Assembly: GCA_964636655.1 (NCBI GenBank)
Contig: CAZWTK010000006.1
Location: 13,919 to 77,918, forward strand
Source: Fen-549 sp964636655
Lineage (GTDB): Bacteria > Actinomycetota > Thermoleophilia > Gaiellales > Gaiellaceae
Direction of reading: 5' to 3'
Length of the DNA: 64,000 bases
Position numbers and translations under genes: made by a program. Shown piece by piece: positions 1 through 8,113 of the stretch. The notes beneath the pieces are model-generated. The model saw only the letters and a program-made list of their open reading frames with translations. It was not told the DNA's origin and ran no database searches. Position 1 is the first letter of the stretch. Each line of letters begins with the position of its first letter.

Positions 1-2
1 TC

Positions 3-377
3 GCAGCGACCACGGCGGCGCTCGTGGCGGCGATGCGCAAGCGCAACGTCAGACGAGTCGTGGCCCTGTCCACCTTCATTGCCACGCCCAACTTCCGGCC
101 GACCGGGATGATGAGGTTGTTTCCGCGCCTGGTGCGGGGAGTCGCCAAGGACGACCTGGCCGGCGTGAAGCTGCTCGAGCTCTCCAGGCTCGACTGGACG
201 ATCGTCTATTCGACGCTGCTCAAGAACAAGCCCCGGACGGGCTTCCGCGTCGTCGGCCCGGACGAGACCGTGACGGCGAAAAACCACGTCAACAGAGCCG
301 ACGTGGCCGAGTGCCTGCTCGACGCGCTCGGCGACCGCTCAACCATCGGGCAGTCGCTCTTGATCACCGAGCGCTGA
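3..377 (+). CDS. NAD(P)-binding (SDR/NmrA-like) protein, C-terminal part
   Basis: The reading frame is open to the left edge of the window, so the N-terminal Rossmann nucleotide-binding part lies outside and only about 124 residues are seen. The visible part has a hydrophobic strand ending in Ser-Thr (VVALSTF), a Leu-Asp-Trp-Thr-Ile-Val stretch, and a late Val-Asn-Arg-Ala-Asp-Val-Ala segment. This is the pattern of the C-terminal half of NAD(P)H-binding atypical short-chain dehydrogenases (NmrA/YwnB-like). The substrate cannot be told. A GTG at 24 is an internal codon rather than a convincing start. The next gene begins 54 bases downstream on the same strand. Confidence 0.6.
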   Translation, partial: AATTAALVAAMRKRNVRRVVALSTFIATPNFRPTGMMRLFPRLVRGVAKDDLAGVKLLELSRLDWTIVYSTLLKNKPRTGFRVVGPDETVTAKNHVNRADVAECLLDALGDRSTIGQSLLITER

Positions 378-431
378 ACACCGACCGCGGGTTGCGCGAG
401 CGGCCTCGGCAGGAGATACTCGGCGCCGGGA

Positions 432-2063
432 ATGGCCGAGAAGGCGCTCGCATACTCTCAGGGTCTTTCAGACGTCCCGCTGCGAGCCGAGACGATCGGA
501 CAGATGTGGGCAAGCACCGTCGCCGCCCACGCAGGTAGCGACGCACTCGTCTCGCGGCACCAGGGAATCCGGTGGACTTACGCGCAGATGGACGAGCAGG
601 TTGAGCGCTGCGCCCGCGCGCTGATCGCCGAGGGAGTGCAGAAGGGCGACCGGGTTGGCATCTGGGCACCGAACGTGGCCGAGTGGGTGGTTGTGCAATT
701 CGCCACGGCGCGCGTTGGGGCGATCATGGTCAACATCAATCCGTCTTACCGGGCGCACGAGCTGGAGTTCGTGCTGCGCCAGTCGGGCTGCACGATGATG
801 ATACTGGCGCCCGGCTACAGGGGCGCCGACTACCGCGCGCTGCTCAAGGCCGCCGAGGCGCCCGCGTTGACCCGCTCGGTCGTGCTGGGCGAAGGCTGGG
901 AGGCGATGCTCAGGCGAGCAGACGAGGTCTCTCCCGATCAACTGGCCGAGCGCGAGAACAGCCTCGACTTCGACGAGGCGATCAACATTCAGTACACCTC
1001 CGGCACGACCGGCTTCCCCAAGGGCGCCACGCTCTCGCACCACAACATCCTGAACAACGGCTTTTTCATCGGCGAGACGCTCGCCCTGACGCCCGCCGAC
1101 CGCGTCTGCCTGCCGGTGCCCTTCTACCACTGCTTCGGGATGGTGCTGGGCAACATGGCCATCGTCACGCACGGCGCCTGCATCGTCATCCCCGGCGAGG
1201 GTTTCATCTCGAAGGAGGTGCTGGAGACAGTCGCGGCCGAGCGCTGTACGGCGCTCTACGGCGTGCCGACTATGTTCATCACCGAGCTCGCCTCGCCCGA
1301 GTTCGACAAGACCGACCTCTCGTCACTGCGCACCGGGATCATGGCCGGCTCTCCCTGCCCCATCGACACGATGAAGCGGGTGCAGTCAGACATGCACATG
1401 AGCGAGGTGACGATCTGTCCGGGCATGCCCGAGACCTCACCCGTCTCGCCCCAGACGCGCCTCGACGACCCGCTCGAGAAGCGCGACACGACGGTGGGCC
1501 CGGTGCACCCCCACGTCGAAGTCAAGATCGTCGACCCCGAGACGGGGCGCACCATCCGGCGCGGCGAGACCGGCGAGCTGTGCACACGCGGCTATTGCGT
1601 GATGCTCGGCTACTGGGAGGACGAGGAGGCGACGCGCGACGTGATCGACGCCGCGCGCTGGATGCACACCGGCGATCTGGCGACGATGGACGACGGCGGC
1701 TACCTGAACATCGTCGGCCGGATCAAGGACATGATCATCTGCGGCGGCGAGAACATCTACCCACGCGAGATCGAGGAGTTCCTCTACTCGCATCCGCAGA
1801 TCGTGGACGTGCAGGTGATCGGCATTCCAGACCCCAAGTTCGGCGAGGCGATCTGCGCCTGGGTCATTCCTCGCCATGGTTCCGAACTGGACGCGAAGGC
1901 GGTCAAGGACTTCTGCCGCGATCAGATCGCCCGCTACAAGATCCCCCGCTACGTTCGCTTCGTCGACAGCTTCCCGATGACCGTCTCGGGCAAGGTGCAG
2001 AAGTACAAGATGCGCGAGACCGAGATCGCCGAGCGCGGCCTGACCGAGCTCGAGACGGCCTAG
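432..2063 (+). CDS. Fatty acyl-CoA synthetase (AMP-forming)
   Basis: A 543-residue ANL-superfamily enzyme of the FadD35/ACSF2 type, expected to activate a medium or long fatty acid to acyl-AMP and then acyl-CoA in the cytoplasm. The phosphate-binding loop YTSGTTGFPKG is at residues 188-198, the Tyr-His-Cys-Phe-Gly segment near 232-236, Thr-Gly-Asp at 413-415, the hinge GRIKDMIICGGENIYP at 429-444, and the catalytic lysine (VSGK) at 521. Length is normal. The oddity is motif A5: relatives carry Tyr-Gly-Met-Thr-Glu, but here residues 330-334 read Pro-Gly-Met-Pro-Glu, replacing two strongly conserved residues. This could be an error in the assembly or an altered active site. Function as an acyl-CoA synthetase is otherwise well supported. 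Confidence 0.88.
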   Translation: MAEKALAYSQGLSDVPLRAETIGQMWASTVAAHAGSDALVSRHQGIRWTYAQMDEQVERCARALIAEGVQKGDRVGIWAPNVAEWVVVQFATARVGAIMVNINPSYRAHELEFVLRQSGCTMMILAPGYRGADYRALLKAAEAPALTRSVVLGEGWEAMLRRADEVSPDQLAERENSLDFDEAINIQYTSGTTGFPKGATLSHHNILNNGFFIGETLALTPADRVCLPVPFYHCFGMVLGNMAIVTHGACIVIPGEGFISKEVLETVAAERCTALYGVPTMFITELASPEFDKTDLSSLRTGIMAGSPCPIDTMKRVQSDMHMSEVTICPGMPETSPVSPQTRLDDPLEKRDTTVGPVHPHVEVKIVDPETGRTIRRGETGELCTRGYCVMLGYWEDEEATRDVIDAARWMHTGDLATMDDGGYLNIVGRIKDMIICGGENIYPREIEEFLYSHPQIVDVQVIGIPDPKFGEAICAWVIPRHGSELDAKAVKDFCRDQIARYKIPRYVRFVDSFPMTVSGKVQKYKMRETEIAERGLTELETA

Positions 2064-2157
2064 TCTCACGCTCTCGGCCGGCGATTCGATGCGGCCGGGC
2101 GCGGCCTGCCTCCCCGAACCGCCTGACGCGGCTGGCGGCGCCCTGAGAGCGTGAGAC
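2063..2157. repeat. 13-bp perfect inverted repeat bounding a 95-bp segment
   Basis: GTCTCACGCTCTC at 2063-2075 is exactly complementary to GAGAGCGTGAGAC at 2145-2157. The left arm starts on the last base of the stop codon of the acyl-CoA synthetase. The loop of 69 bases is very GC-rich. No T-tract follows, so it is not a classical terminator. It may be a transcript-end structure or a small palindromic element. Confidence 0.6.
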
Positions 2158-2281
2158 GAACCGGCGTAAATCCTCCCAATCGGACGGGTCTTCGTGTGAA
2201 AGACCCTGTTAGAGTCGCGGCGTGCGTCCCGACGTTACGGTCGGTCATCCGAGCAGAATCGTTTCCCGCAAAGAGAGGAGC

Positions 2282-3772
2282 GTGCGAGCGCTACTCGTGT
2301 CGTTCGCCCTGGCGACAGCTCTCCTGACGGGCGCCTGTGCTCAGACGGGCGGCGAGAGGGCGCGGGCAAGCGGCGGCAAGAAAGCCGTCCGCCTGCTCTT
2401 CGCCGGCGACGTGATGCTCGGGCGGGGCGTAGCGCCCGTCGCCAAGACGAGCCCGAACGAGCTCTTCGCCGGCATCCGCTTCGAGGTCTCCTCCGCCGAT
2501 CTGGCGATGACCAATCTCGAATCGCCTCTGACAACGCGACCGCACCTCGCCGCGAAGGGATCCGATGCCCTCGAGGCGCCTCCCTCCTCGGCCCGATTGC
2601 TCGGACTGGCCGGATTCGACGCCGCCACGATCGCCAACAATCACGCCGGCGACGCTGGGCCCGGGACGGTAAGCGACACCGTGCAGGCGCTCGAGGCGGC
2701 GAAGATGACCGTGGTGGGAGCGGGCTCCTCGCCCGAGCGGGCGTTCGCACCGAGAATCGTCCGAATCGGCGGGCTGCGCGTGGCGCTACTCGCCTTCGAC
2801 GCGACCATGGAGGGACCGCGCCCCGAGCGCGGTAGGACAGGCGTCGCCTGGTGGGACGCCAAGCTCGCGCGCGAAGCGGTGAAAGACGCCCGCGCTCGTG
2901 CCGACATCGTCGTCGTAGCCCTGCACGGCGGCGCCCCCTACGCCCCCGAAAGCGATCCCCACCTGATGCGCCTGGGGCGCTCGCTCGCCTCCTGGGGCGC
3001 CGACATCGTCTGGGCGGCCGGACCGCACGTCGTCCAGCCCGTTCGCCTGGTCAAGGCGCAAGAAAGCGGGCGCACGACGATCGTTGCAACGAGCTTGGGC
3101 AACCTGATCTTCGACCAGCACATCCCCGGTACGCGCAGCGGAGCGCTGCTCGAGGTGCTGGCCGGTTCCGACGGCGTGCGCGCCTACCGGGTCGGTCGTA
3201 CGGTCGCCGCGGCGCCCACGAGCTTCATCGGCTGGAAAACGCCTCGCTCGGATGCGGTCGCTCTCGCCGGCGGCTGGTGGACGCTGGCGCGCGCGGTCAA
3301 GCCCGCTGCGGTATTACGTCCGCGCAACATGGCTCGATTCGCGAAAAAGGGCACGGTCACCGCGGCGGCGATCGGCGACGCGGAGGGCAACGGCGCGCGC
3401 CAGCTCGTAGTCTCCTTCCGGCGCCCCTTCCGGCCCACCAACGTCAACGTGCTGATTCCACGGCAAAAACTGCTCGACAACCACAACCTCACTGCCCACA
3501 TCGGCCTCTACCGACCCGGCGACCTGCGCCCACTTTGGGTGGCGGGCACGTTGCTCCGTCCCGTCGCCGCGCTGGCGGTGTGCGACGGCTCACTCGCGGT
3601 CGCCTACTCGACTCTCAACGACACCGCTGTCACGGGCGGCGGCGGCTGGAAGTGGAACGGCTTTGGGTTCTCTCCCCTGGCCGACCTGCCCGGATCCGGC
3701 GAGCCCGCCTGCGCCGATGTCGACGGCGACGGCCGGCTCGACCCACTCGTCCTCGAAAGGAGCTCACGATGA
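2282..3772 (+). CDS. CapA-family lipoprotein (metallophosphatase fold)
   Basis: A PGA_cap/CapA family protein, related to the poly-gamma-glutamate capsule synthesis protein. The GTG at 2282 is preferred over an in-frame GTG 60 bases upstream because AGAGGAG lies just before it and the protein then begins with a lipoprotein signal (RALLVSFALATALLTGAC, lipid-modified Cys about residue 19). Metal-site style motifs follow: FAGDVMLGRG, NLESPLT, NNHAGD, ALHGG, GPHVVQP and SLGNLIFDQ. The C-terminal 150 residues end in an acidic ADVDGDGRLD loop resembling VCBS/FG-GAP calcium loops. Its stop overlaps the next start (ATGA at 3769-3772), so the two lipoproteins are translationally coupled. Substrate and exact reaction are unknown. 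Confidence 0.82.
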   Translation: MRALLVSFALATALLTGACAQTGGERARASGGKKAVRLLFAGDVMLGRGVAPVAKTSPNELFAGIRFEVSSADLAMTNLESPLTTRPHLAAKGSDALEAPPSSARLLGLAGFDAATIANNHAGDAGPGTVSDTVQALEAAKMTVVGAGSSPERAFAPRIVRIGGLRVALLAFDATMEGPRPERGRTGVAWWDAKLAREAVKDARARADIVVVALHGGAPYAPESDPHLMRLGRSLASWGADIVWAAGPHVVQPVRLVKAQESGRTTIVATSLGNLIFDQHIPGTRSGALLEVLAGSDGVRAYRVGRTVAAAPTSFIGWKTPRSDAVALAGGWWTLARAVKPAAVLRPRNMARFAKKGTVTAAAIGDAEGNGARQLVVSFRRPFRPTNVNVLIPRQKLLDNHNLTAHIGLYRPGDLRPLWVAGTLLRPVAALAVCDGSLAVAYSTLNDTAVTGGGGWKWNGFGFSPLADLPGSGEPACADVDGDGRLDPLVLERSSR

Positions 3773-5937
3773 CCCGCTCGAAGCACGCACTCGTCGGCGT
3801 AGTGCTCTTGTCTGTTATCGCCACCGTCGCGATTGGTTGCGGCTCTAGCGCAAAGAAGGCGGCGACCACAACCGCGTCCACAACCACTCGCGAGAAGCCG
3901 CCGATCGAGCCGGTCGCCTTCAAGCTTCCGACCTCACAGGTGAGCTTCGCCGGCTTCACGCCGGTTCCGCTTCTGAACCCGGATTCGCCGGCCTACGCCG
4001 GAGCGGCGACTCCGCAGTCGCTCACGAACGTCGAGGTCGTACCGGCGCTCGAGAGAGATCTGAAGCAGGCCGGAGTTACCGAGGCGCTCGAGCGGAACGG
4101 CTTCGTGGTCGTACCCGCGACTCTCACCCGCTTCTACTCCGCCTACCAAGGCAACGAGTACGAGGGCTGGCCGGTCTACGTCACCACCGATGTCGCCTAC
4201 CACGAGTGGCACCTCGCCTTCGACAAGCTTCTGCGCACGCTCGAGCAGCAGGTGCTCCTACCCAAGCTCGAGACGCTCGTCTCCGGCTTGCTTCAGGCCG
4301 CTCACGAGCAGACGAGCGAGCTCGAGGGCAGCTCGCTCAAAGACGCGGCCTCACGAGTCGAACAGCTCTTTCAGGTCGCGGCCGCCGAGCTGGGGCAGCC
4401 GGTCGATCTGGGCCCGCTGGCAAAGCGGGAGAAGGCGCTGATCGACCGGCACACGAATCCCAAAGCGGACTCCCCGCTGATCGGCTCGAGCGTCGACTAC
4501 TCGCTGTTCACGCCGCGCGGCCACTACACGCTCAACAGCAAGCTACAGCGCTACTTCGTTGCCATGTCCGTGCTCGGTCAGCTGCCCTTCTGCTTACCGG
4601 GAACCGTCAGCTGCCCGAGCCTGGAACCGGCTCGAATGGGAATCCTCGCCGCGCGCGTGCTCGACCGCAACACTGAGCTGGTTGCCCTCTGGCGCCAGAT
4701 CTACGACTCGACCGCCTTCCTGGTCGGCGTCGCCGACGACTACACACCGCTGGAGGTGGAGGCCGCCGCGGCGAACACGGCGGCCGGCGGGCTCGGCAAC
4801 GCTAAGGCGTTCGAGAGCGACGCCACGCTGAACGCGGTCGTTCGCGCCCTGGTGAAGAGGCGAGCGGTGCAGATCGATCCCGAGCGGGCCTCGATCCGTT
4901 TGATGGGAACGCGCTTCGTGCTTGACTCCTACATCCTCGACCAGCTCGTAGCCCCCAACGTCGGCACGAATGACAAGCCGCGCCTCACACCCTCAGCGCT
5001 CGACCTGGCGGCCTCCTTCGGCTCGGGCTACGCCAAGCAGTTGCTCGACGAGCAGGGCGCGACGGCGTATGCCAACTACAGCGAGCAACTCGCCAAGGTG
5101 CAGAAGGTCGTCTCGAGTCGCCCGCAGAAGGAATGGGGCTCGACCGTCTACGACGCCTGGCTTTACGCGCTGGAGCCGATGTTCGTGCGCCACGGCGCCT
5201 CCTCCCCCGACTACATGCGCTCTGATGCCTGGGCGGCGGAGTCGCTCCAGAGCGGCTTCGGCTCGTACGCCGAGCTCAAGCACGACACCATCCTGCTCTC
5301 GAAGCAATCCTTCGCCGAAGGAGGCGACGGCCTGAAACTGACCAAGCCGCCGCGCAACTGGGTCGAGCCCGATCCGGTCGCATTCGGACGCCTCGCCGAG
5401 GCGCTGAAGCTGATGAAGAGCGGCCTCTCCGAGCGAAATCTGCTGGCGAGACCGCTGGACAACCTACTCGGTGACGAGCTCGAGTTGATGCAGTTCTTCG
5501 AGCGAATTGCATCGGACGAACTCGCGGACCAGCCGATCTCGAGCGAGGACAACCACCGGCTACGCTACATCGGCGGCGAGCTAGAAGCGCTCTGGTGGCG
5601 GACGGCCGACATCGCGCAGAACGCCACGCCGAGGGACAGCTTCCACGACGCGCTGATCGCCGACATCTCGAGCAGCCGCAAAGGCGTGCTGGAAATCGGG
5701 ACCGGAAGGATCGACGCCTTGTACGTGATCGTCCCCGACGACAGCGGTCACTTCCAGCTGGCTCGCGGCGGCGTTTACTCGTACTACGAGTTCCTCAATC
5801 CGCCCGGTCAGCGCCTGACCGACAAGGAGTGGCGGGCCAAGCTCGAGTTCGGAAAGCGGCTGCCGACCCGACCGAGCTGGGAGAGCATCTTCCTGCCGGG
5901 CTCAAACGTTACATCCAAGGTATATCCGCCCGGATAG
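3769..5937 (+). CDS. DUF3160-family lipoprotein
   Basis: A 722-residue secreted protein. The N-terminus is a lipoprotein signal with lipobox AIGC (Cys about residue 24), then a Thr/Ala/Lys-rich linker, then a large domain matching the DUF3160 family in character: a YPVYVTTDVAYHEWHLAFDKLL-like block near residue 143, conserved NYSEQLAKVQ, and a late PDDSGHFQLARGGVYSYYEF block. The family is widespread in bacterial cell surfaces but its activity is not established. It starts inside the stop of the CapA-like gene, so both products are probably made together at the outside of the membrane. No catalytic residues can be assigned from sequence alone. Confidence 0.8.
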   Translation: MTRSKHALVGVVLLSVIATVAIGCGSSAKKAATTTASTTTREKPPIEPVAFKLPTSQVSFAGFTPVPLLNPDSPAYAGAATPQSLTNVEVVPALERDLKQAGVTEALERNGFVVVPATLTRFYSAYQGNEYEGWPVYVTTDVAYHEWHLAFDKLLRTLEQQVLLPKLETLVSGLLQAAHEQTSELEGSSLKDAASRVEQLFQVAAAELGQPVDLGPLAKREKALIDRHTNPKADSPLIGSSVDYSLFTPRGHYTLNSKLQRYFVAMSVLGQLPFCLPGTVSCPSLEPARMGILAARVLDRNTELVALWRQIYDSTAFLVGVADDYTPLEVEAAAANTAAGGLGNAKAFESDATLNAVVRALVKRRAVQIDPERASIRLMGTRFVLDSYILDQLVAPNVGTNDKPRLTPSALDLAASFGSGYAKQLLDEQGATAYANYSEQLAKVQKVVSSRPQKEWGSTVYDAWLYALEPMFVRHGASSPDYMRSDAWAAESLQSGFGSYAELKHDTILLSKQSFAEGGDGLKLTKPPRNWVEPDPVAFGRLAEALKLMKSGLSERNLLARPLDNLLGDELELMQFFERIASDELADQPISSEDNHRLRYIGGELEALWWRTADIAQNATPRDSFHDALIADISSSRKGVLEIGTGRIDALYVIVPDDSGHFQLARGGVYSYYEFLNPPGQRLTDKEWRAKLEFGKRLPTRPSWESIFLPGSNVTSKVYPPG

Positions 5938-6019
5938 ACGCGACAGGAAACGATAATCTCGGCCGTTCTCCACGTCGTTCCACAGCGGCACAAGGACCCT
6001 CGTCGAGTACGGTGAGAAA

Positions 6020-6487
6020 GTGAAGACCAGTGCCGGAATCCTCCTCTACCGCCACGGCGAGGCCGGCCTCGAGCTGCTGATCGCGCACATGGGCGGGCCC
6101 TTCTGGGAGCAGAAGGACGCAGGCGCCTGGTCGATCCCGAAAGGCGAGATGAAGGAGGGCGAGAACACCCTTGCAGTCGCCAAGCGGGAGTTCGAGGAGG
6201 AGCTCGGCTCGCCGCCGCCGCCGGAGCCCTATCTCGAGCTCGGCGAGGTCAAGCAGGCGAACGGAAAGCGCGTCGTCGTCTTCGCCGCCCAGGGCGACCT
6301 CGACGCCGAGAGCATTCGCAGCAACAGCTTCGAGATGGAATGGCCGAGAGGCTCCGGGCAGATGCGCGAGTTCCCGGAGGTCGACCGCGCCGCCTGGGTT
6401 TCGCCTGCGCTGGCGCGCCAGAAGCTCATTCCGGCGCAGGTGCGGTTTCTGGAGCGGCTGGAGAGCACCCTGGGGCTACCGCTTTAG
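6020..6487 (+). CDS. NUDIX hydrolase
   Basis: A 155-residue protein with a complete Nudix box at residues 42-64 (Gly42, Glu48, Arg56-Glu57, Glu60-Glu61, Gly63), the Mg-dependent site that hydrolyses nucleoside diphosphates linked to another group. The N-terminus KTSAGILLYRHG and the Trp-Ser-Ile-Pro-Lys-Gly-Glu run before the box resemble the small predicted NTP pyrophosphohydrolases annotated from Actinobacteria. The GTG start follows a weak purine stretch (GGTGAGAAA). The substrate is not predictable. The gene ends 27 bases from the converging regulator gene at 6515. Confidence 0.88.
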   Translation: MKTSAGILLYRHGEAGLELLIAHMGGPFWEQKDAGAWSIPKGEMKEGENTLAVAKREFEEELGSPPPPEPYLELGEVKQANGKRVVVFAAQGDLDAESIRSNSFEMEWPRGSGQMREFPEVDRAAWVSPALARQKLIPAQVRFLERLESTLGLPL

Positions 6488-6514
6488 CGGATAACCGGCT
6501 CGTTCCCGGAGCGT

Positions 6515-7849
6515 CTAGCGAGGCCTGGAAACGGTTGCTTTCGAGGTTGCTCGACGTGTGATCTCGGCCGCACGTCCGAAGGCGCGAGCTGATTCGTCTC
6601 GGCGACCGATTTCTTTGAGCACCAACGCCCAGCCGTGGCAGGCCTGAACCGCCTCGCGCCATCCGCCCCGGTCGCCTTCGATACGCTCAATCGCCTTCTC
6701 GTAGAAAGCGCACGCTTCCTCTAAGTCGCCGCGAGCTGCATGCGCCTTCGCCGCGGCGTGCCAAGCGCTACCGAGAGAGTCGGGCTCGTTCTCGAGCAGA
6801 CGGGCAGCCTCCTGAGCGTACGCCAGGGCTCGTTCGGCGTCACCCAGTTCGGCGAAGCTCTTCGCCTGCTCGGCACGTAACTGCCCGAGGTCGATCGAGT
6901 CGATACGCGAACCGAAAAGCTTCTCGGCCAGGTCAAGCTGCCTGCGCGCCTCCTCCGCCCGATCGTCGAGATTGAAGATGAGACCGCAGAGCAGGTGGGC
7001 ACGGCCGAGGTGCACGTCGTCTTCGCTCGACTCGAGCAGCGCGATCGAACGGCGGGCGTACTCGAGCGCCGTCGGGAGCCTTCCCTCGGCCGTCGAGAGG
7101 CGGGCGAACGACCAGCACAGCCGCGCCCGGCTGTAGGGGTCGGAGCGTTGCTCTTCCTCGTCGCTCAGCTCCATGAGGAGATCCCTGGCGCGATCGAACT
7201 CGCCGAGGCACGAGAGCGCGTAGCTGAGCTGAGTCGTGTAGGTCGTACGCGCGACCGCCGTTTCCTCCGGCGGATACTCGGCGAGCCGCTCGAGACAGCT
7301 CTCCATCAGGCGCGCGTAGCGCTCGTAGTCGTCGAGCAGCCAGTAGGTCCGTGCGAGCGCGTCGTAGACGTTCGAATGGGTGGCCGGGTGTATCTCTCCC
7401 ATTTCGATCGCCTGTTCGAGCTGGCTAGCAGCCTCCGGGTATCGGCCCTGGCCCGCTGCTACCAGACCGAGATCGACGAGCGCGCGAGCGAGTAGCACGG
7501 TGTTCCCCGCCCGTTGGGCTTCGAGGTAGATCTCCTCCAACACGACGAGCAGCTCGGTCGGATCCTCGCCGAAGCCGATGCGAACCTCCACATCGGCGAG
7601 GCGCAGCTCGAGCGACTGGGCCGCGGTCATCGCATGCCCGGTCTCGAGGTATTCGGGCGACACCTGGAGCTCCCTGGCCAGGAGGCGGATGGCCCGGACC
7701 GACGGCTGCCGCTTGCCGGCCTCGATGCGCGAGATCTGCGCGGTCGAGAGGCCCGATCCGGTGAGTTGCTGCTGCGAGAGGCCTTGCTCACGGCGGAGGC
7801 GATACAGCCTCTCGCCGATCGACTCTTGGGTGGGAACGTGCTCGCTCAC
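6515..7849 (-). CDS. Xre-type HTH regulator with TPR array
   Basis: A 444-residue DNA-binding protein. Residues about 12-66 form an Xre/SinR helix-turn-helix (ERLYRLRREQGLSQQQLTGSGLS..ISRIEAGKRQPS). The rest, about 75-440, is a tandem array of helical hairpins with TPR spacing (ALARTYWLLDDYERYA, ARLCWSFARLSTAEGR, AWHAAAKAHAARGDLEEA). HTH plus TPR is the architecture of the Rgg/PlcR/PrgX (RNPP) peptide-responsive regulators of Firmicutes, and also of many uncharacterised actinobacterial regulators. It starts with GTG, overlapping the stop of a 20-codon upstream ORF (GTGA). It is divergent from a cluster of tiny ORFs, and a perfect palindrome lies between. Target and ligand are inferred only from this context. 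Confidence 0.88.
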   Translation of the reverse strand: MSEHVPTQESIGERLYRLRREQGLSQQQLTGSGLSTAQISRIEAGKRQPSVRAIRLLARELQVSPEYLETGHAMTAAQSLELRLADVEVRIGFGEDPTELLVVLEEIYLEAQRAGNTVLLARALVDLGLVAAGQGRYPEAASQLEQAIEMGEIHPATHSNVYDALARTYWLLDDYERYARLMESCLERLAEYPPEETAVARTTYTTQLSYALSCLGEFDRARDLLMELSDEEEQRSDPYSRARLCWSFARLSTAEGRLPTALEYARRSIALLESSEDDVHLGRAHLLCGLIFNLDDRAEEARRQLDLAEKLFGSRIDSIDLGQLRAEQAKSFAELGDAERALAYAQEAARLLENEPDSLGSAWHAAAKAHAARGDLEEACAFYEKAIERIEGDRGGWREAVQACHGWALVLKEIGRRDESARAFGRAAEITRRATSKATVSRPR

Positions 7850-7908
7850 AACCGCATCTTCTCCATCACGGTATCCATCATCAACTGGTAATCGATCCGC
7901 AGACTCAT
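7846..7908 (-). CDS. 20-residue leader ORF coupled to the Xre-TPR gene
   Basis: ATG at 7908 is preceded by GGGAGG with a 9-base spacer. The ORF runs 20 codons and its TGA overlaps the GTG of the regulator (GTGA), the usual geometry of translational coupling. The peptide has four Met in its second half, no charge cluster typical of a secretion signal, and no recognised family. It could be a regulatory leader peptide, a signalling peptide, or simply a coupling device. No homologue is known to me. Confidence 0.4.
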   Translation of the reverse strand: MSLRIDYQLMMDTVMEKMRL

Positions 7909-7913
7909 AAACA

Positions 7914-7929
7914 CTTGCCTCCCGGCAAG
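7914..7929. promoter_or_regulatory. Palindromic operator candidate with overlapping promoter
   Basis: CTTGCCTCCCGGCAAG is a perfect 6-bp inverted repeat with a 4-base centre. On the plus strand TTGCCT (7915-7920) is followed after exactly 17 bases by TATGTT (7938-7943), a fair sigma-70-type promoter for the small ORFs at 7995 and beyond. On the minus strand the palindrome contains the ribosome-binding site of the leader ORF. This is the natural place for the Xre-type protein to bind and repress both directions. Confidence 0.5.
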
Positions 7930-7994
7930 GCGGGCCGTATGTTCATCGTGTCGCATTTTGTCGCCGGACGAACCCCCCGAAGGAGGGTCTCGGC

Positions 7995-8066
7995 ATGGAA
8001 GACGCTATCAGCTCGAGCGCGCCACGCATGATCCGAGGACGACCGTCATGGTCGCATCTCCGTTGA
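7995..8066 (+). CDS. Small ORF, 23 residues, divergent from Xre-TPR
   Basis: ATG at 7995 is preceded by GAAGGAGGG with an 8-base spacer, a strong ribosome-binding site. The peptide is hydrophilic with Arg and Ser (begins MEDAISSSAPRM, ends SWSHLR) and matches nothing I recognise. It overlaps the start of a second small ORF at 8048 in another frame. Its only support is the ribosome-binding site, the upstream promoter-like pair and the position opposite a peptide-responsive type of regulator. Confidence 0.35.
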   Translation: MEDAISSSAPRMIRGRPSWSHLR

Positions 8067-8113
8067 CCTCCCCCTCCTGCGCTGCCGCCGTCATCGAAAA
8101 GGAGGTGAGTTGA
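8048..8113 (+). CDS. Small ORF, 21 residues
   Basis: ATG at 8048 follows GAGGAC at a suitable distance. The ORF encodes 21 residues (begins MVASPLTSPSCAAAV) with a single Cys in a small hydrophobic stretch. Its stop TGA directly abuts the ATG of the next small ORF at 8114, and the very strong ribosome-binding site of that ORF lies within its last codons. The junction suggests translational coupling. No family recognised. Confidence 0.3.
   Translation: MVASPLTSPSCAAAVIEKEVS

Noticed and set aside
2851..3768. Long N-terminal extension of the DUF3160 frame
   Set aside because: It is an Arg-rich shadow of the CapA-like gene. The lipoprotein signal at 3769 and the ATGA overlap define the true start.
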